Shown piece after piece: positions 29,016 through 37,404 of a DNA stretch of 64,000 bases (positions are counted from its first letter, which is position 1; each line of letters starts with the position of its first letter). Under the pieces are notes generated by a model, which saw only the letters and a program-made list of their open reading frames with translations, was not told the DNA's origin and made no database searches. The stretch comes from Ferrovibrio sp. (lineage in GTDB: Bacteria; Pseudomonadota; Alphaproteobacteria; Ferrovibrionales; Ferrovibrionaceae): positions 1 to 64,000 of the forward strand of contig NZ_JAGOLP010000004.1 in NCBI RefSeq assembly GCF_017994015.1. Direction: 5' to 3'. Position numbers and translations under genes: made by a program.

Positions 29016-30232
29016 GGCAAAAATGCTCCGCCGGCTCGCAGCCGCTGGCGCGCCGCTTCATCCAGGCCCAATTCGTCCAGGATTGCCTCGGTATGCTCGC
29101 CCAGCAGCGGCGGATGGCGCCGCACCTGCTGCGGTGTGCCGCGCAGCTTCACCGGAAAGCCGATATTCGGCACGCTGCCTTCAATGGGATGCGCGATTTC
29201 CATGCGCATCTGGCGTTCGCGGCCCTGTTCGCTGGCATAGGCCTGCGGGTAGCTATACATGGTGCCGGCCGGCAGGCCGGCGGCCAGTAATATGTCCACC
29301 CATTCATCCGAAGTCTTTTCAGCGAAAGTCTTTTCCAGTTCCTCGATCAGCACCGGGCGATTGGCCAGCCGCGCCGGATTGTCGATGAAGCGCGGGTCGG
29401 CGGCCAAATCCTGACGCTGCATCACATCACAGAGTTTGAGCCACAGTTTCTGATTGGTGGCGCCCATCACGAACCAGCCATCCTTGGAGCGCACCGCCTG
29501 ATAGGGTGCACTCATCCGGTTGGCGGTGCCAACCGGTTCCGGCTCGCGGCCGGTGCCCCAATATTCCGCCGTGTCCCAGATCGAGAAGGCCAGCGCGGCA
29601 TCAAACAGGGCGGCGTCGATATATTGGCCCTCACCACCATTCTTCACGCCAATATAGGCGGCCAGCACGGCATAGACGGTGAACAGGCTGCAACCGATAT
29701 CGGCCACCGGCACGCCGGCCTTCACCGGCGGGCTGCCGGGATGGCCGGTCACGCTCATCACGCCCGACATCGCCTGGGCCATCAGATCAAAGCCCGGCCG
29801 GTCGGCCCAGGGGCCGCTCTGGCCAAAACCGGAAATGCTGGCATAAATCAGCTTGGGATTAAGCGGACGCAGATCGTCATAGCCGCAGCCCAGCTTGCGC
29901 ATCACGCCGGGGCGGTAATTCTCCACCAGGATATCGGCGGTTTTCGCCAGGTCGTGAAACAATTCCCGGCCAGCCGGGCTTTTCAGGTTGATCGCAATCG
30001 AGCGTTTGTTGCGGTTCATGTTGAGGAAGCCCAGGCTGTCATTGCCCTTGAGCTTGAAGCCCATGGCGCTGCGGGTCTGGTCGCCGCTGCCGGGCGGCTC
30101 GATCTTGATCACATCAGCGCCAAGATCGCCCAGCAACATGCTGCAAAACGGCCCCGCCATCACCTGGCTGACATCCAGCACCCGCACCCCTTCCAGCGGC
30201 AGCGGGCGCGGCTTTTCGGCGGTGGCGTTCAT
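29012..30232 (-). CDS. Family III CoA-transferase (CaiB/BaiF), 406 aa
   Basis: The enzyme moves CoA between carboxylic acids. Family III landmarks are visible: LEGVRVLDVSQVMAGPFCSMLLGDLGADVIKIE at residues 12-44, NMNRNKRSIAINLKSPAG at about 73-90, and the catalytic Asp region AGVPVADIGCSLF near 168-180. The length is normal. It lies three bases downstream of the aminotransferase gene and overlaps the crotonase gene, so it activates or transfers CoA to an acid in this operon. The substrate cannot be read from the sequence. Confidence 0.92.
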   Translation of the reverse strand: MNATAEKPRPLPLEGVRVLDVSQVMAGPFCSMLLGDLGADVIKIEPPGSGDQTRSAMGFKLKGNDSLGFLNMNRNKRSIAINLKSPAGRELFHDLAKTADILVENYRPGVMRKLGCGYDDLRPLNPKLIYASISGFGQSGPWADRPGFDLMAQAMSGVMSVTGHPGSPPVKAGVPVADIGCSLFTVYAVLAAYIGVKNGGEGQYIDAALFDAALAFSIWDTAEYWGTGREPEPVGTANRMSAPYQAVRSKDGWFVMGATNQKLWLKLCDVMQRQDLAADPRFIDNPARLANRPVLIEELEKTFAEKTSDEWVDILLAAGLPAGTMYSYPQAYASEQGRERQMRMEIAHPIEGSVPNIGFPVKLRGTPQQVRRHPPLLGEHTEAILDELGLDEAARQRLRAGGAFLP

Positions 30233-30235
30233 TCC

Positions 30236-31423
30236 TTAGGCTCCGGCCTGCTGCGCCAGATAATCCATCGCCGCCTGCACGCCGCCCTTGTTATGCGGCA
30301 GCTTGGCCAAGCCCAGGCCCATTTCCACCCCGGCCAATGCGCCCAGGATGGTCAGGTCGTTGGTATCGCCCAGATGGCCGATGCGGAAGACACGGCCCTG
30401 CACCTTGCCCAGCCCGGTGCCGAGCGAGATGTCAAAATGCTCCAGCGCCACCTGGCGGAAATCATCGGCATTATGGCCTTCCGGCAGCAGGATGGCGGTG
30501 AGCGACGAGGAATAATCCTCTGGCTTGCGGCACAGGATTTCCAGCCCCCAGGCGGTGACGGCACGGCGCGTCGCCTCGGCATGGCGGTCATGGCGGGCAA
30601 ACACATTCTCCAGGCCCTCTTCATGCAGCATGTCGATGGCTTCGGCCAGGCCGTAAAGCAGGTTGGTGCCGGGTGTGTAGGGGAAAAAGCCCTTGGCGTT
30701 ATGCGGCAGCATTTCCTCCCACGACCAGAACAGCTTCGGGCTGCGCGAGGCCTTGGCGGCGGCCAGCGCCTTGTCGGAAAGCGCGTTGAACGACAGGCCG
30801 GGCGGCAGCATCAGGCCCTTCTGCGAGCCGGAAATGGTGACATCCACACCCCATTCGTCATGCCGGTAGTCAATCGAGGCCAGCGAGGAGATGGTATCCA
30901 CCATCAGCAAAGCCGGATGCCCTGCCGCATCCATCGCCTTGCGGATCGCCGCAATGGGCGAGACGCAGCCGGTGGAGGTTTCGTTATGCACCACGCAAAC
31001 CGCCTTGATCGCCTGCGCCTTGTCGTCGCGCAGGCGGGCCTCGATGGCGTCCGGATCGGCACCGGTGCGCCAGTCACCGGCGATGAATTCGGCATCCAGC
31101 CCCAGCTTGCCGGCCATGTTTTTCCAGAGTGTGGCGAAATGCCCGGTTTCAAACATCAGCACCTTGTCGCCGGGCGACAGCACATTCACCAGCGCCGCTT
31201 CCCAGGCTCCGGTGCCGGAAGCCGGGTAGATCACCACCGGATTGCTGGTGCGGAAGATGGTTTTCATGCCTTCCAGCACGCGGCGGCCCAGTTTCTGGAA
31301 ATCCGGGCCGCGATGGTCGATGGTCGGCATGTCCATGGCGCGCAGAATCCGCTCCGGCACCGGGGTGGGGCCAGGGATTTGCAGAAAATGACGCCCTGCC
31401 TTGCGTGCGGCATTGCTGGCCAT
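30236..31423 (-). CDS. Alanine/serine-glyoxylate aminotransferase (PLP class V), 395 aa
   Basis: The enzyme transfers an amino group to glyoxylate (or from glycine). Family features are IPGPTPVPERILRAMDMPTIDHRGPDF at the N-terminus, the ASGTGAWEA block (68-76) and the PLP lysine K202 in TISGSQKGLMLPPGLSF. Length and motifs match SgaA; BhcA (aspartate-glyoxylate aminotransferase of the beta-hydroxyaspartate cycle) is a close alternative, but the other bhc genes are not here. It is the first gene of an operon with CoA-transferase, crotonase, GntR and ydiJ-like genes, controlled from the promoter at 31502-31530. Confidence 0.9.
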   Translation of the reverse strand: MASNAARKAGRHFLQIPGPTPVPERILRAMDMPTIDHRGPDFQKLGRRVLEGMKTIFRTSNPVVIYPASGTGAWEAALVNVLSPGDKVLMFETGHFATLWKNMAGKLGLDAEFIAGDWRTGADPDAIEARLRDDKAQAIKAVCVVHNETSTGCVSPIAAIRKAMDAAGHPALLMVDTISSLASIDYRHDEWGVDVTISGSQKGLMLPPGLSFNALSDKALAAAKASRSPKLFWSWEEMLPHNAKGFFPYTPGTNLLYGLAEAIDMLHEEGLENVFARHDRHAEATRRAVTAWGLEILCRKPEDYSSSLTAILLPEGHNADDFRQVALEHFDISLGTGLGKVQGRVFRIGHLGDTNDLTILGALAGVEMGLGLAKLPHNKGGVQAAMDYLAQQAGA

Positions 31424-31498
31424 GATGTTGTTCCGTCCTTTTTTGTTTCGTTTGAACGCTACGCTACTGACCGGTTAACAATCCTGCCCGGCAAAAAA

Positions 31499-31530
31499 TG
31501 CATTATGAATGCAAAATCCTGATACCTCAA
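31499..31530 (-). promoter_or_regulatory. Promoter with palindromic operator for the aminotransferase operon
   Basis: On the minus strand, a -35 TTGAGG (31525-31530, overlapping the dctM stop) is 17 bp from -10 CATAAT (31502-31507). The -10 lies inside the palindrome TGCATTATGAATGCA (31499-31513), a perfect 6-bp inverted repeat with a 3-bp spacer. Bound repressor would block the promoter. A 14/15 copy sits at 34596-34610. Confidence 0.72.
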
Positions 31531-32846
31531 CTGCCTGGTATGCTGCCGATGCTGGGATCGCCATAGAACCATTGCGTCGGCGCCAGTGCCAGCCAGGGCA
31601 CATAGGTGCAGATCATCAGCACGGTCAGCAGCACCACCAGGAAGCCGATATTGGCCTTGGTGGTTTCCCAGATATCCGATTTGGCAATGGAGCATGAAGC
31701 GATCAGCACTGAGGCGACCGGCGGGGTTTGCTGGCCGATGGCCAGGTTAAGGGTCAGCACCAGGCCAAAATGCACCGGGTCGATGCCCACCTCCTGGATC
31801 AATGGCAGCACCACCGGCACGGTGAGGATGATCGCCGCGGCCGAATGCAGGAACATGCCCAGGATCAGGAACAGGATGTTGAGCAGCAGCAGCACCATAT
31901 AAGGATTGGTGGTGAAGCTGGAGATCGAACGCGCCAGAGCCTGCGGCACCTGGCTTTCGGTGAGGAAGGTGCCGACCAGGGCGGAAGCCGCCACCAGCAG
32001 CATCACCACGGCGGTTTGCAGCGCGCCATCCACCAGCGCCTTGTACAGCGCCTTCAGATCCAGTTCGCGGTAGATCACGATGGAGATGAACAGGGCTGCC
32101 ACCACTGCCAGTGCGGCGCCTTCCGTCGCGGTGACAAAGCCGCCGAAAATGCCGCCCAGGATGATCACCGGCAGCATCAGCGCCCAGGCTGCTTCCTTGG
32201 TGGCCTGCACCAGATTGCTCCAATGGAATTTCTGCTCCACCGGAAACTTGTATTTCAGCGCATAGATATAGCTGGCCACTGCCAGGCCGAAGCCGCCGAG
32301 CAGGCCGGGCAGCAGGCCGGAGATGAACATCTTGACCACCGAAACCTGGGCCATCACGGCATACAGGATCATCGGGATCGACGGCGGCAGGATGATCGCC
32401 AGGCTGGAAGCCGAGGAGGTGACGGCGGCGGCGAATTCTTTGCTATAGCCACGGCTTTTCATTGCCGGAATCAGCAGCGAGCCAAGCGCCGCCACGCCAG
32501 CCACCGCCGAGCCGGAAATCTCGGCAAAGAACATCGAGGCGCCAACCGTGACCATGGCCAGGCCGCCGCGAATGAATCCCAGCAAGGCGGTCGCCAGCCC
32601 GATCAGGCGGCGCGAAATGGACGAGGAATTCATCACCCCGCCGGCCAGGATGAAGAGCGGGATTGCCAGCAGCGGGAAATTGGTGGCGCCCTCATACATC
32701 ACCAGCGCGGTATTCACCAGCATGTCGCTGCCCTGGCTGGTCCAGATCGCCACCACGGCCACAACGCCCAACGCAATGGCGATCGGCACATTCAGCAGCA
32801 CCAGGGCGAACAGGCCAACCAGCATATAGAGCATGATGCCAGACAT
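31527..32846 (-). CDS. TRAP transporter large permease (DctM), 439 aa
   Basis: The protein carries about 12 hydrophobic segments and the TRAP large-subunit features of gene family DctM, for example GGVMNSSSISRRLIGLATALLG, FFAEISGSAVAGVAALG and QQTPPVASVL near the C-terminus. It forms the Na+-coupled channel in the inner membrane that takes solute from the binding protein. The gene starts on the stop codon of dctQ (four-base overlap) and ends 103 bp before the aminotransferase gene. Its stop codon overlaps the -35 of the next promoter. Confidence 0.95.
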   Translation of the reverse strand: MSGIMLYMLVGLFALVLLNVPIAIALGVVAVVAIWTSQGSDMLVNTALVMYEGATNFPLLAIPLFILAGGVMNSSSISRRLIGLATALLGFIRGGLAMVTVGASMFFAEISGSAVAGVAALGSLLIPAMKSRGYSKEFAAAVTSSASSLAIILPPSIPMILYAVMAQVSVVKMFISGLLPGLLGGFGLAVASYIYALKYKFPVEQKFHWSNLVQATKEAAWALMLPVIILGGIFGGFVTATEGAALAVVAALFISIVIYRELDLKALYKALVDGALQTAVVMLLVAASALVGTFLTESQVPQALARSISSFTTNPYMVLLLLNILFLILGMFLHSAAAIILTVPVVLPLIQEVGIDPVHFGLVLTLNLAIGQQTPPVASVLIASCSIAKSDIWETTKANIGFLVVLLTVLMICTYVPWLALAPTQWFYGDPSIGSIPGS

Positions 32847-33427
32847 CAGCGCTGCCCTCCCTTATCGGCCGGATTGCCGTTTTCCAGATTCTCCAGGGCC
32901 TCCTTCAATTCATGATCTTCAAAGCCGCCGCCGCGCGCCGCTGCCAGAACATCGGGCAGGCGCAGCAATTCGGCGATGATGAACAAAATCGCCGTCACCG
33001 GGATCACCGATTGGGTTATCTGCAATGAAACCCCCGGCAGCGACACCATTGTGCTGCCTTTGAGAATATCCACCACCTCAATGCCGGTGACAGCCAGCAG
33101 AATAAAAAAGCCGATCACCACGGCTTCGGCAAACAAAGCCGCTGCAACGCGCAGGCCACGCGGAAAGGCATTGACGATGCCGGGAAAGCCGATATGGGCG
33201 CCACGCAGGGCGGCCAGCGCACTGCCGTAATATGTCAGCCAGCACAGGCCGATGGATGCAATTTCGTCATACCACACCAATGACAGGCCGATGGCGCGAA
33301 ATACAAAGCCCATCACGATGACGATGGTGAGCGCCGCCATCAGGAAGGCGGAGATCACTTCCAGCAAGCGGTCATAGCCGCGCCGGAAAGGCAGCAGCGG
33401 CGCAGGGTAAGCAGAGGTGGCGGACAT
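32846..33427 (-). CDS. TRAP transporter small permease (DctQ), 193 aa
   Basis: Four transmembrane helices are visible (about residues 20-45, 50-70, 80-100 and 120-145), as in DctQ, with the conserved YDEIASIGLCWLTYYGSALAALR region. The start at 33427 (ATG) is preferred over a TTG 21 bp upstream because a GAAAG element lies eight bases before it and the extra seven residues add nothing conserved. A variable hydrophilic C-terminal tail follows the last helix. Confidence 0.88.
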   Translation of the reverse strand: MSATSAYPAPLLPFRRGYDRLLEVISAFLMAALTIVIVMGFVFRAIGLSLVWYDEIASIGLCWLTYYGSALAALRGAHIGFPGIVNAFPRGLRVAAALFAEAVVIGFFILLAVTGIEVVDILKGSTMVSLPGVSLQITQSVIPVTAILFIIAELLRLPDVLAAARGGGFEDHELKEALENLENGNPADKGGQR

Positions 33428-33462
33428 GCTTTGGCTTTCAAAAATCAACGTGACGGAACTAA

Positions 33463-33492
33463 ATGGCCCGCCGGTTTATATCGGCGGGCCAT
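33463..33492 (-). terminator. Intercistronic hairpin between dctP and dctQ
   Basis: ATGGCCCGCCG (33463-33473) pairs perfectly with CGGCGGGCCAT (33482-33492) over an 8-nt loop, with no U-run. In the operon it lies just after the binding-protein gene, where such hairpins attenuate readthrough or protect the 3' end so the binding protein is made in excess. Confidence 0.75.
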
Positions 33493-33503
33493 GTCGTGTC
33501 GGA

Positions 33504-34490
33504 TCAGGAGCCGCCCTTGACCAGGCTCAGTGACTTGTCGACCAGTTCCTTGCCGCCCGGCACTTCCTTGGCGAACTGCTCATAAACGCCCTTGCTGGCG
33601 GCAACAAAAGCGGCCTTGTCCACCTCGTTGATGGTGATGCCGGCGGCCTTCATCTTGCCGAGCAACTCATCATCCAGCTTGGCGGCAATATCCAACGCCA
33701 CTGGTTCCATTTCGATAGCGGTGTCTTTCAGCGCCTTCTGCACATTGGCCGGATATTTGGCCCAGGAGCGGCCGGCGGTGAGATAGGCCGGGGTGTAAAC
33801 ATGGCCCGACATGGAGAGATATTTCTGCACTTCCTGGAAGCGCGACGGATAAATCTGCGCCAGCGGATTTTCCTGGCCATCCATCACGCCGGTCTGCAAG
33901 GCTACAAACACTTCCGATAGCGCCATCGGGCTGGGTGTTGCGCCATAGGCCTGGAACATGCGCACCCGCCACACACCCTGCGGCACCCGCAGCTTGATGC
34001 CCTTCAGGTCATCCGGCTGCTTGATCGGGCGTTTGCTGTTGGTGATATGGCGCACGCCGTTTTCCCAAACGGCGATGATGTCGTAACCCTGCTTGGCGGC
34101 AATCGGTACCAGCGTGGGCTTGATCACGGCCTCGCGGATGCGCGCGGCATGGCCACGATCCTGCACCAGATAGGGCATTTCGAACACGCCGAATTCCGCC
34201 GCCACAGTGGTCATTACAGTGGAGGGCAGCGCCAGGTCGACGGTGCCGAGCTTGAGCTTCTTGAGCAATTCGGTATCGCCACCGAGCTGGCTTGAGCCAT
34301 AGGTGGTTACCTTGGCGGCATTGCCCAGTTTGGCATTGGCGCGTTTGGCATATTCCTGGCTGGTCACGTCAAACAGCGAGCCCGGCTCGCCGACATGGCC
34401 GAGCTTGATTTCCAGCGTCTGGGCGCTGGCGGCAGCGGCAAACAGGGCTGTACCGAGAAAAGTGCAGGCGAAGCGGACCATCTGTCCCAT
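33504..34490 (-). CDS. TRAP transporter solute-binding protein (DctP), 328 aa
   Basis: A Sec signal peptide (residues 1-23, cleavage near ASAQ) leads into a DctP-type domain. Family landmarks include GELKLGHV-like start (LEIKLGHVGEPGS), YGSSQLGGDTELLKKLKLGTVDLALPS, the Arg-bearing LKGIKLRVPQG and GVMDGQENPL. The family's carboxylate-binding Arg is the one in KLRVPQ. AAGGAGG five bases before the ATG fixes the start. Substrate is likely a small organic acid; the surrounding glyoxylate and 2-hydroxyacid genes point to a 2-oxo or 2-hydroxy acid, which is inference. Confidence 0.93.
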   Translation of the reverse strand: MGQMVRFACTFLGTALFAAAASAQTLEIKLGHVGEPGSLFDVTSQEYAKRANAKLGNAAKVTTYGSSQLGGDTELLKKLKLGTVDLALPSTVMTTVAAEFGVFEMPYLVQDRGHAARIREAVIKPTLVPIAAKQGYDIIAVWENGVRHITNSKRPIKQPDDLKGIKLRVPQGVWRVRMFQAYGATPSPMALSEVFVALQTGVMDGQENPLAQIYPSRFQEVQKYLSMSGHVYTPAYLTAGRSWAKYPANVQKALKDTAIEMEPVALDIAAKLDDELLGKMKAAGITINEVDKAAFVAASKGVYEQFAKEVPGGKELVDKSLSLVKGGS

Positions 34491-34595
34491 TGGTTCCTCC
34501 TTGGGGTTTCCTCAAAAATTTTTGGGCCCGAAGGGCCGGTTGCCATTGCTACAGGCGTTGATCGCGAACCTGGCTCCCGGTGCCAGGGGTAATTT

Positions 34596-34610
34596 TGAAT
34601 TATGAATGCA
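34596..34610 (-). promoter_or_regulatory. Second copy of the GntR-candidate operator, upstream of dctP
   Basis: TGAATTATGAATGCA (34596-34610) matches the palindrome at 31499-31513 in 14 of 15 positions and keeps the minus-strand CATAAT, a -10-like element. It lies 106 bp upstream of dctP on one side and 77 bp upstream of the GlcG-like gene on the other, so both may share control. Confidence 0.68.
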
Positions 34611-34686
34611 AATTATTTCGACTTTGGCAAGGCAATACTGTTTTATTGTCTCACGCTTGTGTTGTTTCGCCGTTTCGGAGCCGATC

Positions 34687-35124
34687 ATGACCGACCTCAG
34701 CCTGGCCGCCGCGCGCCAGATTCTCGATACCGCTCAATTGCATGGCCGCAAGGCCGGGCTGAAGCCGCTGGCAATTGCCGTGCTGGATGCGCGCGGCGCG
34801 CTCAAGGCCTTTCTGGCCGAGGATGGCACCAGCCTGAAACGCGCCGAGGTGGCGCAGGGCAAGGCTTTTGGTGCCCTGGCGCTCGGCCTTGGCTCGCGTT
34901 CGATCCACAAGCGCGCCCGCGAGCAGGATTATTTCATCGCCGCCGTCAGCCATGTGGTGGGCGGCGCGCTGGTGCCGGTGCCGGGCGGGGTGCTGATCCG
35001 CGATGCCGGTGGCGCTGTGATCGGCGCGGTGGGGATTTCCGGCGATACATCGGATAACGACGAGGCCGCCGCCATTGCCGGCATCCAGGCTGCCGGCCTG
35101 GCGGCCGATCCGGGCGTGGATTGA
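34687..35124 (+). CDS. GlcG/HbpS-family protein, 145 aa
   Basis: Members of this family (GlcG, HbpS, PduO C-terminal part) bind haem or cobalamin-like cofactors or act as small chaperones for catabolic enzymes. The ATG at 34687 gives a protein of normal family length. The motifs PLAIAVLDARGALKAF, AFGALALGLGSR and GVLIRDAGGAVIGAVGISGDTSDNDEAAA are visible. GlcG genes are typical of glycolate operons, consistent with glyoxylate enzymes nearby. The next gene starts four bases downstream. Confidence 0.82.
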   Translation: MTDLSLAAARQILDTAQLHGRKAGLKPLAIAVLDARGALKAFLAEDGTSLKRAEVAQGKAFGALALGLGSRSIHKRAREQDYFIAAVSHVVGGALVPVPGGVLIRDAGGAVIGAVGISGDTSDNDEAAAIAGIQAAGLAADPGVD

Positions 35125-35128
35125 ACCG

Positions 35129-35809
35129 ATGAGCGGCATGCTGGCCGGCAAGCGGGTGGTGATCACCCAGGCCGATACATTCATGGGGCCGACGCTTTGC
35201 GCGGTCTTTGCCGCCCATGGCGCCGTGGTGATTGCCGATGATCGTGTGCTTGCCGACCCGGCCTTGCCGGCGCAACTGATCGCGGCTGCCGGGCATGTGG
35301 ATGTACTGGTGGCCAATCTGGCAATTCCGGCGCCTAGCACCCCGGCGGTGCAGGTGCAGGAAGATGAATGGCGCATGGCCTTCGCCCATATGGTCGATCC
35401 GCTGCCACGGCTCTGCCGCGCCGTGCTGCCGCAGATGCTGGCGCGCCAAAGCGGCAAGATTCTGCTGATGGGCAGCGCCTCGGCTTTGCGCGGCATGCGC
35501 AATGCCTCCACCTACAGCGCGGCGCGCGGCGCACAACTGGCCTATATCCAGGCTTTGGGCGTGGAAGTGGCGCCGCAGCAAGTGCAGGTCAACGCCATCG
35601 CGCAGAACTTTGTTGATAACCCGACCTATTTTCCAGAGAGCGTGCAGCAGAATCCGCGTTTCCAGGAACGGCTCAAACGCGAGGTGCCGCTTGGCCGCCT
35701 GGTGGCGCCGCAGGAAGATGCTGAATTCGCCGCCTATCTATGCAGCCCGGCCGCCAATTGCTTCGTCGGCCAGATATTCCCGGTCTGCGGCGGCTGGGCG
35801 CCACGCTGA
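35129..35809 (+). CDS. Halohydrin dehalogenase-like SDR-fold protein, 226 aa
   Basis: The fold is SDR-like, but the glycine-rich NAD-binding motif is missing and the catalytic Lys is Arg. Both features, together with the family signatures, match halohydrin dehalogenases. T13-x4-F18-x-G20 replaces the Rossmann Gly motif (nucleophile/halide pocket), and S116-x12-Y129-x3-R133 is the Ser-Tyr-Arg triad. Later blocks (NPTYFPESVQQNPRF, GRLVAPQEDAEFAAYL, VGQIFPVCGGW) resemble HheC. Such enzymes release halide from vicinal haloalcohols to give epoxides and also open epoxides. At 226 residues it is slightly shorter than characterised members (about 230-260). Function is inferred from sequence only; a degenerate SDR with another role is the alternative. 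Confidence 0.78.
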   Translation: MSGMLAGKRVVITQADTFMGPTLCAVFAAHGAVVIADDRVLADPALPAQLIAAAGHVDVLVANLAIPAPSTPAVQVQEDEWRMAFAHMVDPLPRLCRAVLPQMLARQSGKILLMGSASALRGMRNASTYSAARGAQLAYIQALGVEVAPQQVQVNAIAQNFVDNPTYFPESVQQNPRFQERLKREVPLGRLVAPQEDAEFAAYLCSPAANCFVGQIFPVCGGWAPR

Positions 35810-35852
35810 AAAGCCGCTAATTTTGCCGGCGAATCAGCCCGAGGGAACCGCC

Positions 35853-36161
35853 ATGATCCATGTTGTCGCCGTCATCACCGCCCAGCCCGGCCAGCGCGCC
35901 GCCCTGCTGGAACTGTTCAATGCCAATGTGCCGGCAGTGTTGGCCGAAGCCGGCTGCATCGAATATGGCGCGGCGGTGGATATCGATGCCATCGGCAAGG
36001 CGCAGGCGCGGTTTGGCGATGACAGCTTTGTGGTGATCGAAAAGTGGGAAAGCATCGAGCATCTGCGCGCCCATGCCGTGGCGCCGCATATGCAGGACTA
36101 TGCCGCCAAGGCCAAGCCGCTGATCGCCAACCGCGCCATCCATGTGCTCGGCCCGGCCTGA
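35853..36161 (+). CDS. Antibiotic biosynthesis monooxygenase (ABM)-domain protein, 102 aa
   Basis: The protein is one ferredoxin-like ABM domain (MIHVVAVITAQPGQRAALLELF...GCIEYGAAVD...FVVIEKWESIEHLRAH), similar to putative quinol monooxygenases such as YgiN. GAGGGA six bases before the ATG fixes the start. It is plus-strand, between the dehalogenase-like gene and an FAD oxidoreductase gene with gaps of 43 and 32 bp, so a common small catabolic operon is plausible. Confidence 0.88.
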   Translation: MIHVVAVITAQPGQRAALLELFNANVPAVLAEAGCIEYGAAVDIDAIGKAQARFGDDSFVVIEKWESIEHLRAHAVAPHMQDYAAKAKPLIANRAIHVLGPA

Positions 36162-36193
36162 CGCCATAAAACAAATCCCGGCACGATAAATCT

Positions 36194-37369
36194 ATGACCA
36201 GTTACGATGTTGTCATCATCGGCGGCGGGGTGATCGGCTCGTCCGTGGCCTATCACCTCAAGGCGCTGGCGCCGCAGCTTGGCGTGGCGGTGGTGGAGCG
36301 TGATCCGAGCTACAAGACCGCATCTTCGGCGCTTTCGGCTTCCTCGATCCGGCAGCAATTTTCCACCCCGGTGAATATCGCCATCTCGCGCTTCGGCATC
36401 GAATTCCTGCGCCGGCTGCCTGAGGTATTGGCAGTGGATGGCGAGCAGCCGGCCATCGGCCTGGTTGAGCCTGGTTATCTCTACCTCGCCACGTCGGCCG
36501 GTGCGGCGGTGCTGGCGGAAAATAACGCTATCCAGCGCGCTCATGGCGCCGACATCGCATTGCTGACGCCGGATCAATTGGCGGCGCGTTTTCCCTGGCT
36601 CGCCACGGGTGATCTGGCATTGGGCGCGCTGGGCCTGCGCGATGAAGGCTGGTTCGATGGCTATGGCCTGTTGCAGGCTTTCCGCAACAAGGCACGCGCG
36701 CTCGGCGTGGTCTATATGGCGCAGAATGTTGTAGCGCTGGAGCATGCCGCCGGCCGCGTCAGCCGTGTGAGGCTGGAGAATGGCGACAGCCTGACCTGTG
36801 GCCATGCCGTCAATGCCGCCGGGCCGCATGCCGGCAAGCTGGCCGCCATGGCCGGCCTGGATTTTCCGTTGGTGCCGGAGCGGCGCTGCGTGTTTGTGTT
36901 TTCCTGCAAGGACAGCCTGCCTGATTGTCCGCTGCTGATTGATACATCCGGCGTCTGGTTCCGCCCGGAAGGCGCTTATTTCATTGCCGGGGCGCCGCCG
37001 CGTGATGGTGATACACCCGAGCAACATGCTTCGCTTGAGGTTGATTACGGGCTATTTGAAGACGTGGTGTGGCCGGCTCTGGCCGAGCGCGTGCCAGCCT
37101 TCGAGGCGATCAAGTTCGTCAATGCCTGGGCCGGGCATTACGACATGAACCTGTTCGACCACAATGCCATTATCGGCCGCGCGCCGGGCTTCGAGAATTT
37201 TTATCTCGCCAACGGCTTCAGCGGCCATGGCATGCAGCAATCGCCCGCCGCCGGGCGCGGCGTGGCCGAACTGATCCTGCATGGCGGCTATCGCAGCCTG
37301 GATCTTTCCGAACTTGGCCCGGAGCGCCTGCTGCGCAACCAGCCGATCATCGAGAAGAATATTATCTAG
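36194..37369 (+). CDS. FAD-dependent oxidoreductase (DAO/glycine oxidase family), 391 aa
   Basis: The N-terminal dinucleotide-binding fold VVIIGGGVIGSSVAYHL (residues 6-22) and the C-terminal block GRAPGFENFYLANGFSGHGMQQSPAAGRGVAELI (about 328-362) place it in the DAO family with sarcosine/dimethylglycine oxidases and FOXRED1-like proteins. Such enzymes oxidise amino or N-methyl groups with FAD. No Cys for covalent FAD is evident. The substrate is unknown. It is the last gene of the plus-strand group that begins at the GlcG-like gene. A palindromic repeat follows. Confidence 0.85.
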   Translation: MTSYDVVIIGGGVIGSSVAYHLKALAPQLGVAVVERDPSYKTASSALSASSIRQQFSTPVNIAISRFGIEFLRRLPEVLAVDGEQPAIGLVEPGYLYLATSAGAAVLAENNAIQRAHGADIALLTPDQLAARFPWLATGDLALGALGLRDEGWFDGYGLLQAFRNKARALGVVYMAQNVVALEHAAGRVSRVRLENGDSLTCGHAVNAAGPHAGKLAAMAGLDFPLVPERRCVFVFSCKDSLPDCPLLIDTSGVWFRPEGAYFIAGAPPRDGDTPEQHASLEVDYGLFEDVVWPALAERVPAFEAIKFVNAWAGHYDMNLFDHNAIIGRAPGFENFYLANGFSGHGMQQSPAAGRGVAELILHGGYRSLDLSELGPERLLRNQPIIEKNII

Positions 37370-37404
37370 CGCAAAGGCGGGAGCTTCGCGGCTGCCTCGC
37401 TCAT

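Noticed and set aside
29624..31522. 632-aa plus-strand open frame over the aminotransferase operon
   Set aside because: Antisense of two well-supported genes; His/Gln-rich shadow composition.
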